Shown piece after piece: positions 16,713 to 24,835 of a stretch of 64,000 nt of DNA. Numbering within the stretch: position 1 is the first letter of the stretch; each line of letters begins with the position of its first letter. Location of the stretch: assembly GCF_003268275.1 (NCBI RefSeq), contig NZ_QLYR01000008.1, positions 1-64,000 on the forward strand, written 5' to 3'. This DNA is from Hydrogeniiclostridium mannosilyticum. Its GTDB lineage: Bacteria; Bacillota; Clostridia; Oscillospirales; Acutalibacteraceae. The notes under the pieces are model-generated. The model was not told where the DNA came from and did no database searches. It was given only the letters and a program-made list of their open reading frames with translations. The position numbers were made by a program, and so were the translations under genes.

Positions 16713-17591
16713 ATGATTGAAGATCGCATTAAAAGGCTGAGAAAGAATGCGGGTATGAGTCAGGAGCAGCTGGCTGTCCGGCTCTCGGTTGTCAGGCAAA
16801 CTGTTTCAAAATGGGAAACGGGGCTCTCTGTTCCAGATGCTGAAATCGTCATTAAAATGGCGGAATTGTTTCATGTTTCCGTAAATGAGATTCTTGGAGT
16901 TGAGCCCAGCCCCTCCGTTGAAGATATAACCGAGGAACTGGCCAGGGCCAATGCACTCCTTGCCGAAAAGGCCGGCAGAGAGCGCAACCTCAGACTGGCA
17001 AACAAAAAGAGGGGATTTATTCTTTTATTATGCTTTACCGCGATGCTCCTTGCCCTTGCGGTAAAGCACCCCATTGTTTCCATCGTCCTCATCGGTATAT
17101 GCCTTGTCTCAGCATTGCTTATTTTATACCGCAACCTTGCCCTGCTTACCAGTATTACAACAAGTGACCTGAAAATCCGAGCGCTGAAGGCGACAACCCT
17201 ATTCGATGCCGCCCTTTTGTTGACAGGCATCGCCATTGCTGTTTTAACCGGGCTTCATGTCATTGAAATACCGGACGGCAACGAGAAGCTATTGGCCATG
17301 TCAATCGTTTCTGTTGTCATGATCTTTTCAGGGATAGTCTCTCCCAGGCTGCCGTTTAACAGGCATACGGGCCTCCGCCTGCCGTGGACCGTTCAGGACG
17401 AGGATACCTGGAATATCGCGCATCGCGTGCTTGGCTTTACAGCGTTCCCGATTGCGCTCCTCTACATTGCGGGCGCAATAACCATTGGGAACTTTGAAGC
17501 GGTTACGCTCTTCGCTGTCATTACCTGGGTGGGGCTCCCCGCGCTCATTTCCTTTATATTTTACTATCGTAAAATGCACGGCCGGTTATAG
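16713..17591 (+). CDS. XRE-family regulator fused to an SdpI-like membrane domain
   Basis: 292 residues. The first 60 are a Cro/CI-type helix-turn-helix (MSQEQLAVRLSVVRQTVSKW) and a short linker follows. From residue 100 there are about six membrane segments. The stretch RLPFNRHTGLRLPWTVQDED-TWNIAHRVLG matches the SdpI / YhfC-type signature (GiRtPWT...W...HR). SdpI of Bacillus is the immunity receptor that titrates a repressor to the membrane; here both parts are in one chain, so a membrane-tethered repressor is a reasonable inference. AAAGGAGG precedes ATG 16713. No toxin gene is seen next to it. Confidence 0.8.
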   Translation: MIEDRIKRLRKNAGMSQEQLAVRLSVVRQTVSKWETGLSVPDAEIVIKMAELFHVSVNEILGVEPSPSVEDITEELARANALLAEKAGRERNLRLANKKRGFILLLCFTAMLLALAVKHPIVSIVLIGICLVSALLILYRNLALLTSITTSDLKIRALKATTLFDAALLLTGIAIAVLTGLHVIEIPDGNEKLLAMSIVSVVMIFSGIVSPRLPFNRHTGLRLPWTVQDEDTWNIAHRVLGFTAFPIALLYIAGAITIGNFEAVTLFAVITWVGLPALISFIFYYRKMHGRL

Positions 17592-17622
17592 GGCCGCAGG
17601 GGCCTCCCTTTTCTAAAAAGCT

Positions 17623-18225
17623 CTAAGCCTGATAGCAGCGCCCCTTTTTCAGCATTAAAAGAGCCATCATATAACAAGCAGCCAACAGCAAGGAAAAGTT
17701 ATGCTGGGAGCGGAACAAGACGACAAAGCCTAAAACAGAAAGCGGCAACAGCGTGAAAAAGGAAACAACCTCAATCACCTTACCAGCTGTTTCCAAGGGG
17801 TGGCGTAAGCATAAAAAGGCAAACAGCGTTTGCCCGCCGTCTAAAGGCTCTATCGGCAGCAAATTTAACACCGCTAACAGAAAATTAGCAGCAAAAAATA
17901 CATTTTCCCCCTGCCCAAGGCTAAGGAATACCGCGCAGGCCACCGCATTGGCGCAGGGACCCGCGAGAGAAATCACCGCATCCTCAATATAATGGTTCGC
18001 CCGGCTCTCCCTTTTGACAATCTCAATACCAAAGGGGCACAGCCTCAGCTCTGCAGGCGGTGTTCTCAGTAAAAGCATAGCTAGTAAATGCCCGCTCTCA
18101 TGAATCATAGCCGCCAATAAGCCATACAGCGCTACACCGTCCCGGTCTGTAAGCAGTAAAAAGGTCAATGCCGCCAAAAAAAAGAAGCTGATATGCAGGC
18201 GAAAACCCCTTATAGTAAAATTCAT
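17623..18225 (-). CDS. Site-2 protease family (M50) membrane metalloprotease
   Basis: 200-residue intramembrane zinc protease of the SpoIVFB/S2P type. The zinc site is HESGH (43-47) in AAMIHESGHLLAM; the third ligand and substrate gate are in NLLPIEPLDGGQ near 128. At least five hydrophobic segments. It overlaps the upstream gene by ATGA, so the pair is translated together. This layout resembles spoIVFA-spoIVFB, where the protease activates a mother-cell sigma factor, but the partner lacks an M23 domain, so the sporulation role is only a possibility. Confidence 0.82.
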   Translation of the reverse strand: MNFTIRGFRLHISFFFLAALTFLLLTDRDGVALYGLLAAMIHESGHLLAMLLLRTPPAELRLCPFGIEIVKRESRANHYIEDAVISLAGPCANAVACAVFLSLGQGENVFFAANFLLAVLNLLPIEPLDGGQTLFAFLCLRHPLETAGKVIEVVSFFTLLPLSVLGFVVLFRSQHNFSLLLAACYMMALLMLKKGRCYQA

Positions 18226-18677
18226 GGGGCCGGGCTCTCCGTTGCGGAATTTTCCTCGGAGGGTACGCCAGACGTTTCCGGGACTGTTGAAGCAGCCGAG
18301 GCCGCTGCGCCACCCTGACTGCTCTCGGTTATGGATGAGTCCGGCGAACTAACTGATGAACTGGGTGGAAACAGCGACCAAACGGCCTGGCGGACACCGT
18401 CAAGCTGCTCCTGCGCAACAATACTCTGATTCAAGGTCTGATAATACCAATCCTTTACCGCCTGGTATGCATCCCCACCCAGCAGCTTCACCACAAGCGC
18501 CGCCAGCAGCAGTACTCCGCAGACAGAAACCTGAACAATGGTTAAAAGGCGTTCACTGATTTTGCGCTCTTTTCGCCGGGTGCTCTCCAGCTTTACTTTT
18601 CCTACCCTATGTTCATAGGACGCCGCCTGCGGCATTTCTTGCAAGCTTTCATCTGCATCTTCCTGGAACAACCTCAT
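18222..18677 (-). CDS. Single-pass membrane protein, partner of the M50 protease
   Basis: 151-residue protein with a basic, charged cytoplasmic N-terminus (about 1-45), one membrane helix (LLTIVQVSVCGVLLLAALVV, about 50-69), a short extracytoplasmic region and a low-complexity Ser/Pro/Glu-rich tail from about 108. No family recognised. ATG 18677 is set by AAGGAGG 7 bp upstream; the frame is open further but without a site. Its stop overlaps the start of the M50 protease gene, which suggests it anchors, inhibits or presents substrate to that protease. Confidence 0.7.
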   Translation of the reverse strand: MRLFQEDADESLQEMPQAASYEHRVGKVKLESTRRKERKISERLLTIVQVSVCGVLLLAALVVKLLGGDAYQAVKDWYYQTLNQSIVAQEQLDGVRQAVWSLFPPSSSVSSPDSSITESSQGGAAASAASTVPETSGVPSEENSATESPAP

Positions 18678-18762
18678 CTTACAAACCTCCTTTTTCTTAG
18701 CACTACCAATATATGAGGAAGTTGTCCCAAACAGAACCGCGGAAACTCCGTTCAGCAATTAA

Positions 18763-18802
18763 CATAAAAGCAGCAGCCTCCCGTATTGTATGGAAGCTGC
18801 TG
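18763..18802 (-). terminator. Intrinsic terminator of nrdR
   Basis: AGCAGCTTCC / GGAGGCTGCT on the minus strand (18801-18792 and 18781-18772), then TTTTATGTT. It separates nrdR from the M50 pair. Confidence 0.75.
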
Positions 18803-18812
18803 TATCTTCTTT

Positions 18813-19268
18813 TTATTTATTTTTCATGATGCGGGTGAGTTCTTCCATAAAAGTATTAATATCCTTAAACTGGCGGTATACAGAGGCAAAACGCACATAA
18901 GCCACCTCATCAATACTTTTCAGCTTTTCCATTGCATACTCGCCGATCCGGCTGGAAGAAACCTCGCGATCCAGCGTATTTTGAAGTGTATTTTGAATAT
19001 CATCCACCGCTTCCTCCAGGAGATTCAGCGGCACCGGCCTCTTCTCGCAGGCCCGCAACAAGCCGCGGAGCAATTTATCACGGTCAAAGGCCTCGCGGGA
19101 TCCATCCTTTTTAATAACGATAACCGGAACTGTTTCTATAATTTCATAGGTTGTAAATCTTTTTCCGCATTTCAGGCATTCTCTTCTACGGCGAATACGT
19201 TCACCCTCGTCCGTTGGCCTGGAGTCGATAACCTTGCTTTCTTCATAAGAACAATACGGACACTTCAA
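18813..19268 (-). CDS. nrdR: Transcriptional repressor NrdR
   Basis: ATP/dATP-sensing zinc-finger repressor of ribonucleotide reductase genes. The N-terminal zinc ribbon has CPYC (3-6) and CLKC; the ATP-cone domain follows from about residue 45 ([20 protein letters not shown]). The start is a TTG at 19268, giving MKCPYC, the canonical NrdR N-terminus; a TTG two codons earlier sits too close to GAGGTGA. 151 residues. No ribonucleotide reductase gene is in the window. It lies 47 bp after the sugar isomerase-like gene. Confidence 0.93.
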   Translation of the reverse strand: MKCPYCSYEESKVIDSRPTDEGERIRRRRECLKCGKRFTTYEIIETVPVIVIKKDGSREAFDRDKLLRGLLRACEKRPVPLNLLEEAVDDIQNTLQNTLDREVSSSRIGEYAMEKLKSIDEVAYVRFASVYRQFKDINTFMEELTRIMKNK

Positions 19269-19315
19269 CGCCAATCACCTCTTCCTTCATCTTATAAATA
19301 AAGAATATACCATAA

Positions 19316-20104
19316 TTACCCAGATATGCAAGAAAAACTTTTCAAAAAACACGCCGCTTCAACCAATTCTGACAGTTTATTGAAGTTTTTCCGGTACACT
19401 TCTATGATATAATCACCGCTGTAACCCATTTGCTGAAGCTGATTAAAAAAGTACTGATAGGGCACGCTTCCCCTCCCCGGCAGCAAACAGTCCTCCTGCC
19501 CGTCTCTATCATTGAGGTGAACATGCACCAACCGGTCCGCCATAGCCTCTGCCATTACAAAGGGGTCGCTCCCCGCCCGAAAGGACTGCTTAATATCCAA
19601 AACAAAGGCGCAGCTTTCTCCCAGCTGACAGCGCATGCGCCGGATAAAATCAGGAGACTCGCTGCGATATAGATTGACATTCTCCTGTGCCAGCGTTATG
19701 TGGTACCGCCGCCCCAACTGATACAATTTTTCATAGCGCTCAAAATACTGCTCTTCAGTCAGGCTTTTACTAACCTTCTTCTGCCCGTGCAGCACCACAA
19801 TAGAAGCCCCCAATTCAGCGGCCGCCTCAAAGTACCGCTTATAAAACTCCTCTCCGTCATGAAACCGGCGAATATAGTCGGAAAAAAGCAAAAAGCTCTC
19901 GAATCCGGAGGTAAAGGGATGAATAGAGCGGACGGCTGCACCGCAGCCGTCCAAAATCCGCTTCTGCGTCTGAAGATAGGGCTTCTCAAGCTCAGAAAAA
20001 GAGTTTAAGAATACCTCAAAACGCCGGAAGCCCAATTGCAGGAGCCTATCCAGCGCATTTTCAGTTTCCAGCGGATATAAGCAAGCCGTAGAAATTCCGA
20101 TCAT
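19316..20104 (-). CDS. Sugar phosphate isomerase/epimerase family protein (TIM barrel)
   Basis: Xylose-isomerase-like TIM barrel of the AP-endonuclease-2 superfamily, 262 residues. Likely metal ligands: Glu in ITLAQENVN, Asp/His in FVLDIKQS and VHVHLND, and Glu in YIIEVYR. Members act as sugar epimerases, keto-isomerases or endonuclease IV-like enzymes; the substrate cannot be read from sequence. ATG 20104 follows AGAGGAG with 5 bp spacing; the frame is open to 20122. Leftward and close to nrdR, possibly cotranscribed. Confidence 0.8.
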   Translation of the reverse strand: MIGISTACLYPLETENALDRLLQLGFRRFEVFLNSFSELEKPYLQTQKRILDGCGAAVRSIHPFTSGFESFLLFSDYIRRFHDGEEFYKRYFEAAAELGASIVVLHGQKKVSKSLTEEQYFERYEKLYQLGRRYHITLAQENVNLYRSESPDFIRRMRCQLGESCAFVLDIKQSFRAGSDPFVMAEAMADRLVHVHLNDRDGQEDCLLPGRGSVPYQYFFNQLQQMGYSGDYIIEVYRKNFNKLSELVEAACFLKSFSCISG

Positions 20105-20268
20105 CTGTACTCCTCTATACACTTTCTTTCCAATTTATTTTATCGAGCCAAACGCATTGCCATACCGCACCACTGACGAGGCCGCCATCGTGCCAATTTT
20201 TGTCTCGAAAAGCCATTGCCATTTCCGGTTGTCTAAAAGGCGCGGAAAAGCCCCACGGCTGTGGGACC

Positions 20269-20298
20269 ATTTAAAAGCCGCCGGCTTATGAGGCGGCA
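20269..20298 (-). terminator. Intrinsic terminator after the UroD-family gene
   Basis: GCCGCC (20277-20282) / GGCGGC (20292-20297), followed on the minus strand by TTTTAAAT. A second short hairpin CCCAC/GTGGG followed by TTTT lies at 20248-20266. 20105-20268 otherwise shows nothing. Confidence 0.65.
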
Positions 20299-20338
20299 GG
20301 AAAGGCAGGGATCACGCTGCCTCCTGCTCCCTATTTTC

Positions 20339-21415
20339 TCATAACCGATGGTCTTGGCGCCAGGCGCGTATGGTATCAATCATCGCCAAATAGCCCTCTG
20401 CCGGCACATAATCAGGGATGGAATTTCCGGAGCTGAACGCAATACCACCCCGCTCTTGAACCTTATCCAGACAGTCCAAAATGTAGTCCTTGATATAAGT
20501 CTCCGGATAGCGGCAGAGAACATCCGTGTCAATCCCGCCAAAATTTCCGATGCGATCTCCATACCGTTCCACCCATGTACTGAAATGCGCGATGCCGTCC
20601 TCATTCGAATGCTTGGCATCGATTTTTGCCCCGTCAATCAGCTCGTCAAAAACAGCAAACAGATTACCGCATGAATGCAGCAAAAACGGCTTACCCATAG
20701 CGTGAACCTTGTCCGTAATCCGACGATACTGGGGAATAATATTTTTACGGATATCATCTGTTGAAATCAGCGTCATGGTATTGAAGCCCAGGTCGTCGCC
20801 AAATCGCAGCACACAGAAAACATCTGAAAACTCCTCTATAAAGCGTTCCCAAATCCGATACTGCACATCCCCCATCGCCTTAAAAATATCTTCAAAAAGT
20901 TCCTCATCGTCTCCCTTGATATAGCACAGGTCCATATAGCCGACAAGGTCTTGCACCGTCTCAAAAAGCCCATTTCCAACTCCGCCTATCGCGCGCATTT
21001 CTGGGGGACAGGCCTCTGCAAAATTACGGATATAAGGCGCATAGGCTTCAAAATACAAACGGGGAATATCCTTCCAGGGGTACCGTTCAAAATCCGCACG
21101 ATTTTTAATACAACCGTCCTTGTGTTCCCCTAGGGCTCCGCCGCCGACCAATACCCCGCAAAGGCAAAACTCCATAGAAGCTGTATCATATCCCATTTGT
21201 CGCCAGAAATCCCAATACTCTCGAAAGCCTTGCCTGCTTTCTGCCATGTCCTTTGAAAACATCTTGTCAAAGGGCCTGGTCCCCACGGTCTCAAAAATCA
21301 CTTTCGCTCCAACAGCATGCTCGTACAGCGGTAATCGGGGCGCCCATTGGTTGTTGGCTGCCATGACAATATTTCGATAATCCGGCTGAAACTCATATTT
21401 CTTTAAAAGCACCAC
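20339..21415 (-). CDS. Uroporphyrinogen decarboxylase family (MtaA/CmuA-like) protein 1
   Basis: 358-residue TIM-barrel protein of the UroD superfamily. It carries a zinc-type HxC motif (LLHSCGNLF, about 244-249), as in corrinoid methyltransferases such as MtaA, rather than the arginine-rich N-terminus of true HemE, and no haem genes are near. So methyl transfer or an unknown lyase role is more likely than haem synthesis. The start is a GTG at 21415: GGGAGGA lies 5 bp upstream, while the frame stays open to 21619 without a site. Confidence 0.8.
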   Translation of the reverse strand: MVLLKKYEFQPDYRNIVMAANNQWAPRLPLYEHAVGAKVIFETVGTRPFDKMFSKDMAESRQGFREYWDFWRQMGYDTASMEFCLCGVLVGGGALGEHKDGCIKNRADFERYPWKDIPRLYFEAYAPYIRNFAEACPPEMRAIGGVGNGLFETVQDLVGYMDLCYIKGDDEELFEDIFKAMGDVQYRIWERFIEEFSDVFCVLRFGDDLGFNTMTLISTDDIRKNIIPQYRRITDKVHAMGKPFLLHSCGNLFAVFDELIDGAKIDAKHSNEDGIAHFSTWVERYGDRIGNFGGIDTDVLCRYPETYIKDYILDCLDKVQERGGIAFSSGNSIPDYVPAEGYLAMIDTIRAWRQDHRL

Positions 21416-21455
21416 AGCAATTCCTCCCATAAGACCTCGTTTTGTCTTTGATAGC

Positions 21456-21484
21456 ATTATAGCTTTATTCCCGGTAAGATTCAA
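21456..21484 (-). promoter_or_regulatory. Promoter of UroD-family gene 1
   Basis: Minus strand TTGAAT (21479-21484), 17-bp spacer, perfect TATAAT (21456-21461), ending about 40 bp before the GTG start. Confidence 0.7.
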
Positions 21485-21503
21485 GAGCTTGTTCTCACAC
21501 CGT

Positions 21504-22412
21504 CTACAGGGCTGCTTCCGCTCCTTCCTCGGAGGGCGGGTCGTCGCGGATACAATCCAGAAAAGTTTGCAGCGGCTCTGTAAAATGCTTTGGCTCATTC
21601 CAAGCCGCAAAAATTTCATTTTGCAGAGAAAAGCCTGTAACCGGCAGCAGCTTCAGTGTTCCCCTGCATACTTCTCCCTGGATCAGCACGTCCGGCAGCA
21701 CCGTGATACCCAGTCCGGCCTTGGCGGCCTGAACCAACGCCGTGGAATTTACACTTGTCCACAAGGGCTGCAGGGTTATGCCGTTCAGCAGAAAAAAGCT
21801 GTCCAGGGTGTCGCGAATTGCACTGCCGCGTTCCCGCAGCAGCAAGCGTTCTACAGCCAATTCTTCGGGGCTCCCGGGCTGTCCCGCCTGGAAGCAATAA
21901 TCCGGGGCGCAAGCCACCTTCAAGGTATAGGCGGAGAAGGTTTCAAAGCCAAAGCTCCCATTTGGCCTGGCCCCCTCCAGCAGGGCCAGGTCGGTTTTCC
22001 CCGTCCGCAGCAGCTCCGTTACCTGAGTAGCGCTTGCCACCGTAACATTTACCGGTATTTGAGGCAGCCGTTGGGTAAATGCACATAAGACCCCGGGCAG
22101 CCAATAGCAGGCCATGGTAATGCAGGAGGCAATACGCAGCGGCGTTTCCTCCTGAAGGTGTTTTATGGTCCTATTGAGGTGCTCGTACTGCTCCACAATT
22201 CCGGAGGCCTGTTCCCAAAAACGGACGGCATAGGATGTCGGAGCCATCTCCCGCCCCCTGCGTTCAAATAAAACAGTGCCGGTTTCCTCCTCGAGATCTT
22301 TAATAGCATGTGAAACGGCAGACTGGGTCAGGTACAGTCTTTCCGCCGCCCTAGTAAAATGGAGCTCTTCAAAAACAGCTTTAAAAACAACCAAATGGCG
22401 TAGTGTCACCAC
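21504..22412 (-). CDS. LysR-family transcriptional regulator
   Basis: 302 residues. N-terminal winged helix-turn-helix (HFTRAAERLYLTQSAVSHAIKDLEEE, about 18-43) and a periplasmic-binding-like effector domain from about 92. Start GTG 22412 with GGGGG 4-5 bp upstream. Divergent from two chromate-type transporter genes with a shared 97-bp regulatory region that contains a T-N11-A palindrome, so it very probably controls them and itself. Effector unknown. Confidence 0.9.
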   Translation of the reverse strand: MVTLRHLVVFKAVFEELHFTRAAERLYLTQSAVSHAIKDLEEETGTVLFERRGREMAPTSYAVRFWEQASGIVEQYEHLNRTIKHLQEETPLRIASCITMACYWLPGVLCAFTQRLPQIPVNVTVASATQVTELLRTGKTDLALLEGARPNGSFGFETFSAYTLKVACAPDYCFQAGQPGSPEELAVERLLLRERGSAIRDTLDSFFLLNGITLQPLWTSVNSTALVQAAKAGLGITVLPDVLIQGEVCRGTLKLLPVTGFSLQNEIFAAWNEPKHFTEPLQTFLDCIRDDPPSEEGAEAAL

Positions 22413-22423
22413 AAAGCCCCCTT

Positions 22424-22438
22424 ATGAATTAGATTCAT
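22424..22438. promoter_or_regulatory. LysR-type operator palindrome
   Basis: ATGAAT-TAG-ATTCAT is a perfect 6-3-6 inverted repeat with the T-N11-A core of LysR boxes. It lies 12 bp before the regulator's start codon and downstream of the regulator's likely promoter (TTGATT 22467-22472, TAATAA 22444-22449, minus strand), where binding could repress it. Confidence 0.6.
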
Positions 22439-22480
22439 GTTTCTTATTAAAAGATATAATTTTTATAATCAATTTGCAAG

Positions 22481-22489
22481 TGCTATACT
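22481..22489 (+). promoter_or_regulatory. Extended -10 promoter of the chromate-type transporter genes
   Basis: TGC-TATACT (22481-22489) with no clear -35, as expected of a promoter that needs an activator such as the divergent LysR protein. AAGGAGG at 22496-22502. Confidence 0.45.
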
Positions 22490-22509
22490 GTAAACAAGGA
22501 GGAATGCAC

Positions 22510-23091
22510 ATGCGAACTCAAAAAAAGCGCTTACTCTACCCTTGGCTGTTTGGGGTAAACCTGTTCATCAGCACTTTCACCTTTGGCGGCGGATATGTTG
22601 TTGTGCCGATGATCCGCAAATACTACGTAGAGAAAAAACATCTGTTCTCTGAGGAGGATCTGCTAAACATGGCGGCGGTCGCACAGTCTACTCCCGGGGC
22701 GATTGCCATGAACCTTTCCGCGCTGGCCGGTTACCGAACCGCAGGCGTTCTCGGCGTGCTAGTCAGCTGCACGGCCGCCGTTCTGCCGCCATTAGTGATT
22801 TTATCCATTTTATCCGTATGTTATCAATCCTTCAGCAGCAATGAAATTGTGGCCAAAATATTGCTCGGCATGCAGGCAGGCGTTGCCGCCGTGATTGTGG
22901 AATTAATCATCGATATGTTCCGTACCATAATCCGTGAAAAGTCCTGGCTTTTTACCATTATGGCGCCCTGCGCCTTCGCTGCTAATTTTATCCTACAGGT
23001 CAATGTTGCCTTTATTTTACTGGCCTGTGCCGCGCTGTGCCTGCTCCGCGTTTATGTACGGCGTTGGAAAGGGGGCAACACGCTTGAATAA
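22510..23091 (+). CDS. Chromate transporter family (CHR) protein, subunit 1
   Basis: 193-residue membrane protein, a single CHR half-domain with about five or six hydrophobic helices. Signature FTFGGGYVVVPMI near residue 23 and QSTPGAIAMNLSALAGYR near 62. In Firmicutes the short CHR proteins occur as adjacent pairs that are thought to form one transporter, and this gene overlaps the next by 8 bp. True substrate may be chromate, sulfate or another anion. ATG 22510 is preferred over ATG 22504 because AAGGAGG is 7 bp away. Confidence 0.85.
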   Translation: MRTQKKRLLYPWLFGVNLFISTFTFGGGYVVVPMIRKYYVEKKHLFSEEDLLNMAAVAQSTPGAIAMNLSALAGYRTAGVLGVLVSCTAAVLPPLVILSILSVCYQSFSSNEIVAKILLGMQAGVAAVIVELIIDMFRTIIREKSWLFTIMAPCAFAANFILQVNVAFILLACAALCLLRVYVRRWKGGNTLE

Positions 23092-23644
23092 GCTAATCGC
23101 ACTTTTTCTTGCCTTTTTTCAAATTGGACTGTTCAGCATTGGCGGAGGCTATGCTGTCATGCCCGCGATTCAGGAGCAGGTTGTTCACCAGCATGGGTGG
23201 CTGACTGAGAAAACCTTTACCGATATTATTACCATTTCACAGATGACGCCCGGCCCTATTGCGGTGAACACCTCAACTTTCGTCGGCATCCAAATTGCCG
23301 GTATTCCCGGCGCCCTGGTTGCCACCTTCGGCTGCGTTATTTCCGGCGTTGTCCTGGCAGTCCTGCTGTTTCGCTTCTTTCAGCGCCATCAGGGCTCTCT
23401 TTATGTTTCCGAAACGCTAAAGGGGTTGAAATCCGCATCACTCGGGCTGATTGCCTCTGCCGCCGCTACCATTTTATTGCTGACCTTTTGCGGGACCTCG
23501 GATCTGAATTTCGGCACAGCTATCCCCTTAAACTGGATGGCTGTCGCCCTATTTTCAGCCGCGCTTTTCTTACTGCACCGAAAAAAAATCAGTCCTATTC
23601 CCGCCATGCTGCTTACCGGGGTTGCAGGATTATTTTTATATTAA
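23084..23644 (+). CDS. Chromate transporter family (CHR) protein, subunit 2
   Basis: 186-residue partner CHR protein. Signature FSIGGGYAVMPAI near 19 and SQMTPGPIAVNTSTFVG near 52, homologous to subunit 1 and with the same fold. The start is a TTG at 23084 overlapping the previous stop (TTGAATAA), with AAAGGGGG 8 bp upstream; the frame is open far upstream inside subunit 1. Both genes are needed in characterised pairs of this type. Confidence 0.83.
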   Translation: MNKLIALFLAFFQIGLFSIGGGYAVMPAIQEQVVHQHGWLTEKTFTDIITISQMTPGPIAVNTSTFVGIQIAGIPGALVATFGCVISGVVLAVLLFRFFQRHQGSLYVSETLKGLKSASLGLIASAAATILLLTFCGTSDLNFGTAIPLNWMAVALFSAALFLLHRKKISPIPAMLLTGVAGLFLY

Positions 23645-23892
23645 TGAACAACCGGCGGCTTCCCTGTTAAAAGCTATCTCAAAAGCACAGCGCCAAGCAA
23701 GCTTCCACGCGTTGCCCGCGGAGCGGGCAGTAAACCCGTTATACTGCAACCATATAAGCCTTTGCGGTCTTGTTCCGCTCTTGAAATGCGCATTCTATGG
23801 TTTTGCGGACATTTTCCTGCCGCGCCTGGCACCCCCTCATACACTTACCGGGAAGTCTTTGCGCCGTCTTCAAAAAACTTAAAGACATGAAC

Positions 23893-23930
23893 AAAGGCGA
23901 TGCAGAAAGGTGACTTTCCGTATCGCCTTT
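23893..23930. terminator. Two-way intrinsic terminator between the transporter and HAD genes
   Basis: AAAGGCGAT (23893-23901) / ATCGCCTTT (23922-23930) with an inner AAAG/CTTT pair; A and T arms let it work on both strands. 23645-23892 shows only a GCCCGC-GGA-GCGGGC hairpin (about 23717-23731) and no gene. Confidence 0.6.
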
Positions 23931-23969
23931 GTTTGTAGCCAAATCACATAGACCGCCGTAATCCGCGGC

Positions 23970-24647
23970 TTATATCAGCGCCTGGGCAAGTCCATTCCGC
24001 CGCAGCAGCAGGGCCGCCTCTTCCGCGGAATGTGCCAGGCCGATATTGGGATAGCCCGCTAAATCCTTCTCATTTTTAAAGCCAAACCCAAAGCTGACGG
24101 CCATAAACTTCACACCTGCTTCCTGCGCCCCCACAGCGTCATAAGAAGTGTCGCCAATCAGCACTGCCTCTTCCGGGCGTATACCGCCCAACTGCTCCAG
24201 CGTAAGGCGTATAATATCCGCCTTTGTCCGTTTTGTTCCTTCTTGCGTACCAGTCACACAGTCAAAATATTCCAGCACGCCAAACTCCCGCAGGCCAATC
24301 AATGCCATATTCTCTCTTTTTAGGGTGCTGACGCCCAGCTTGACTCCCTCCGCATGCAGCAGAGCGACCAATTCGCGTATTCCCGGGTAAAACCGTACCT
24401 CATGGACGCCGGTGACGGCGTATTCCTTACGGTAGCGCCGCTCCGCTTCCTGTGCATCCGCAGCCGCCAGGCCCGAAACCGACCGGAAAGCGTCGTAAAT
24501 CGGCGGCCCCACATATCTGCCCAGAAGCTCCTCACCCAAGGTCGGAAAATGCATCTCTTCCAAGGTCTTGTTAACACACTTAAAAATTCCCGGCGAGGTA
24601 TCAATGAGCGTCCCATCCAGGTCAAATAATACGGCAGATAAGGCCAT
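23970..24647 (-). CDS. HAD-family hydrolase, phosphoglycolate-phosphatase-like
   Basis: 225-residue HAD phosphatase with a helical cap (subclass IA). Motif I DLDGTLID (DxD nucleophile, 9-16), motif II Thr/Ser in GVSTLKRE, motif III Lys in KRTKADI, motif IV GDTSYDAVGA. Members of the Gph/PpaX group hydrolyse small phosphate esters or pyrophosphate. ATG 24647 has CAGGAGG 7 bp upstream; the frame is open to 24734. Monocistronic, with an extended -10 promoter (TGT-TATAAT, minus strand, 24711-24703). Confidence 0.87.
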   Translation of the reverse strand: MALSAVLFDLDGTLIDTSPGIFKCVNKTLEEMHFPTLGEELLGRYVGPPIYDAFRSVSGLAAADAQEAERRYRKEYAVTGVHEVRFYPGIRELVALLHAEGVKLGVSTLKRENMALIGLREFGVLEYFDCVTGTQEGTKRTKADIIRLTLEQLGGIRPEEAVLIGDTSYDAVGAQEAGVKFMAVSFGFGFKNEKDLAGYPNIGLAHSAEEAALLLRRNGLAQALI

Positions 24648-24835
24648 GCAATATCCTCCTGAAAAAATTAGTAAAATATTTTGCGATCCGTGTATTGGAT
24701 TCATTATAACATATTTATTCTCTCTTTTCCACACACAAGCAGTGGATTGAACTGAAGTTTAACAAGGCAGGGCCACGGCCCATCGCTTAAATGAAAAGTC
24801 TTGCCGCAATCATTTTCGACCTGCTTTTACCATTT

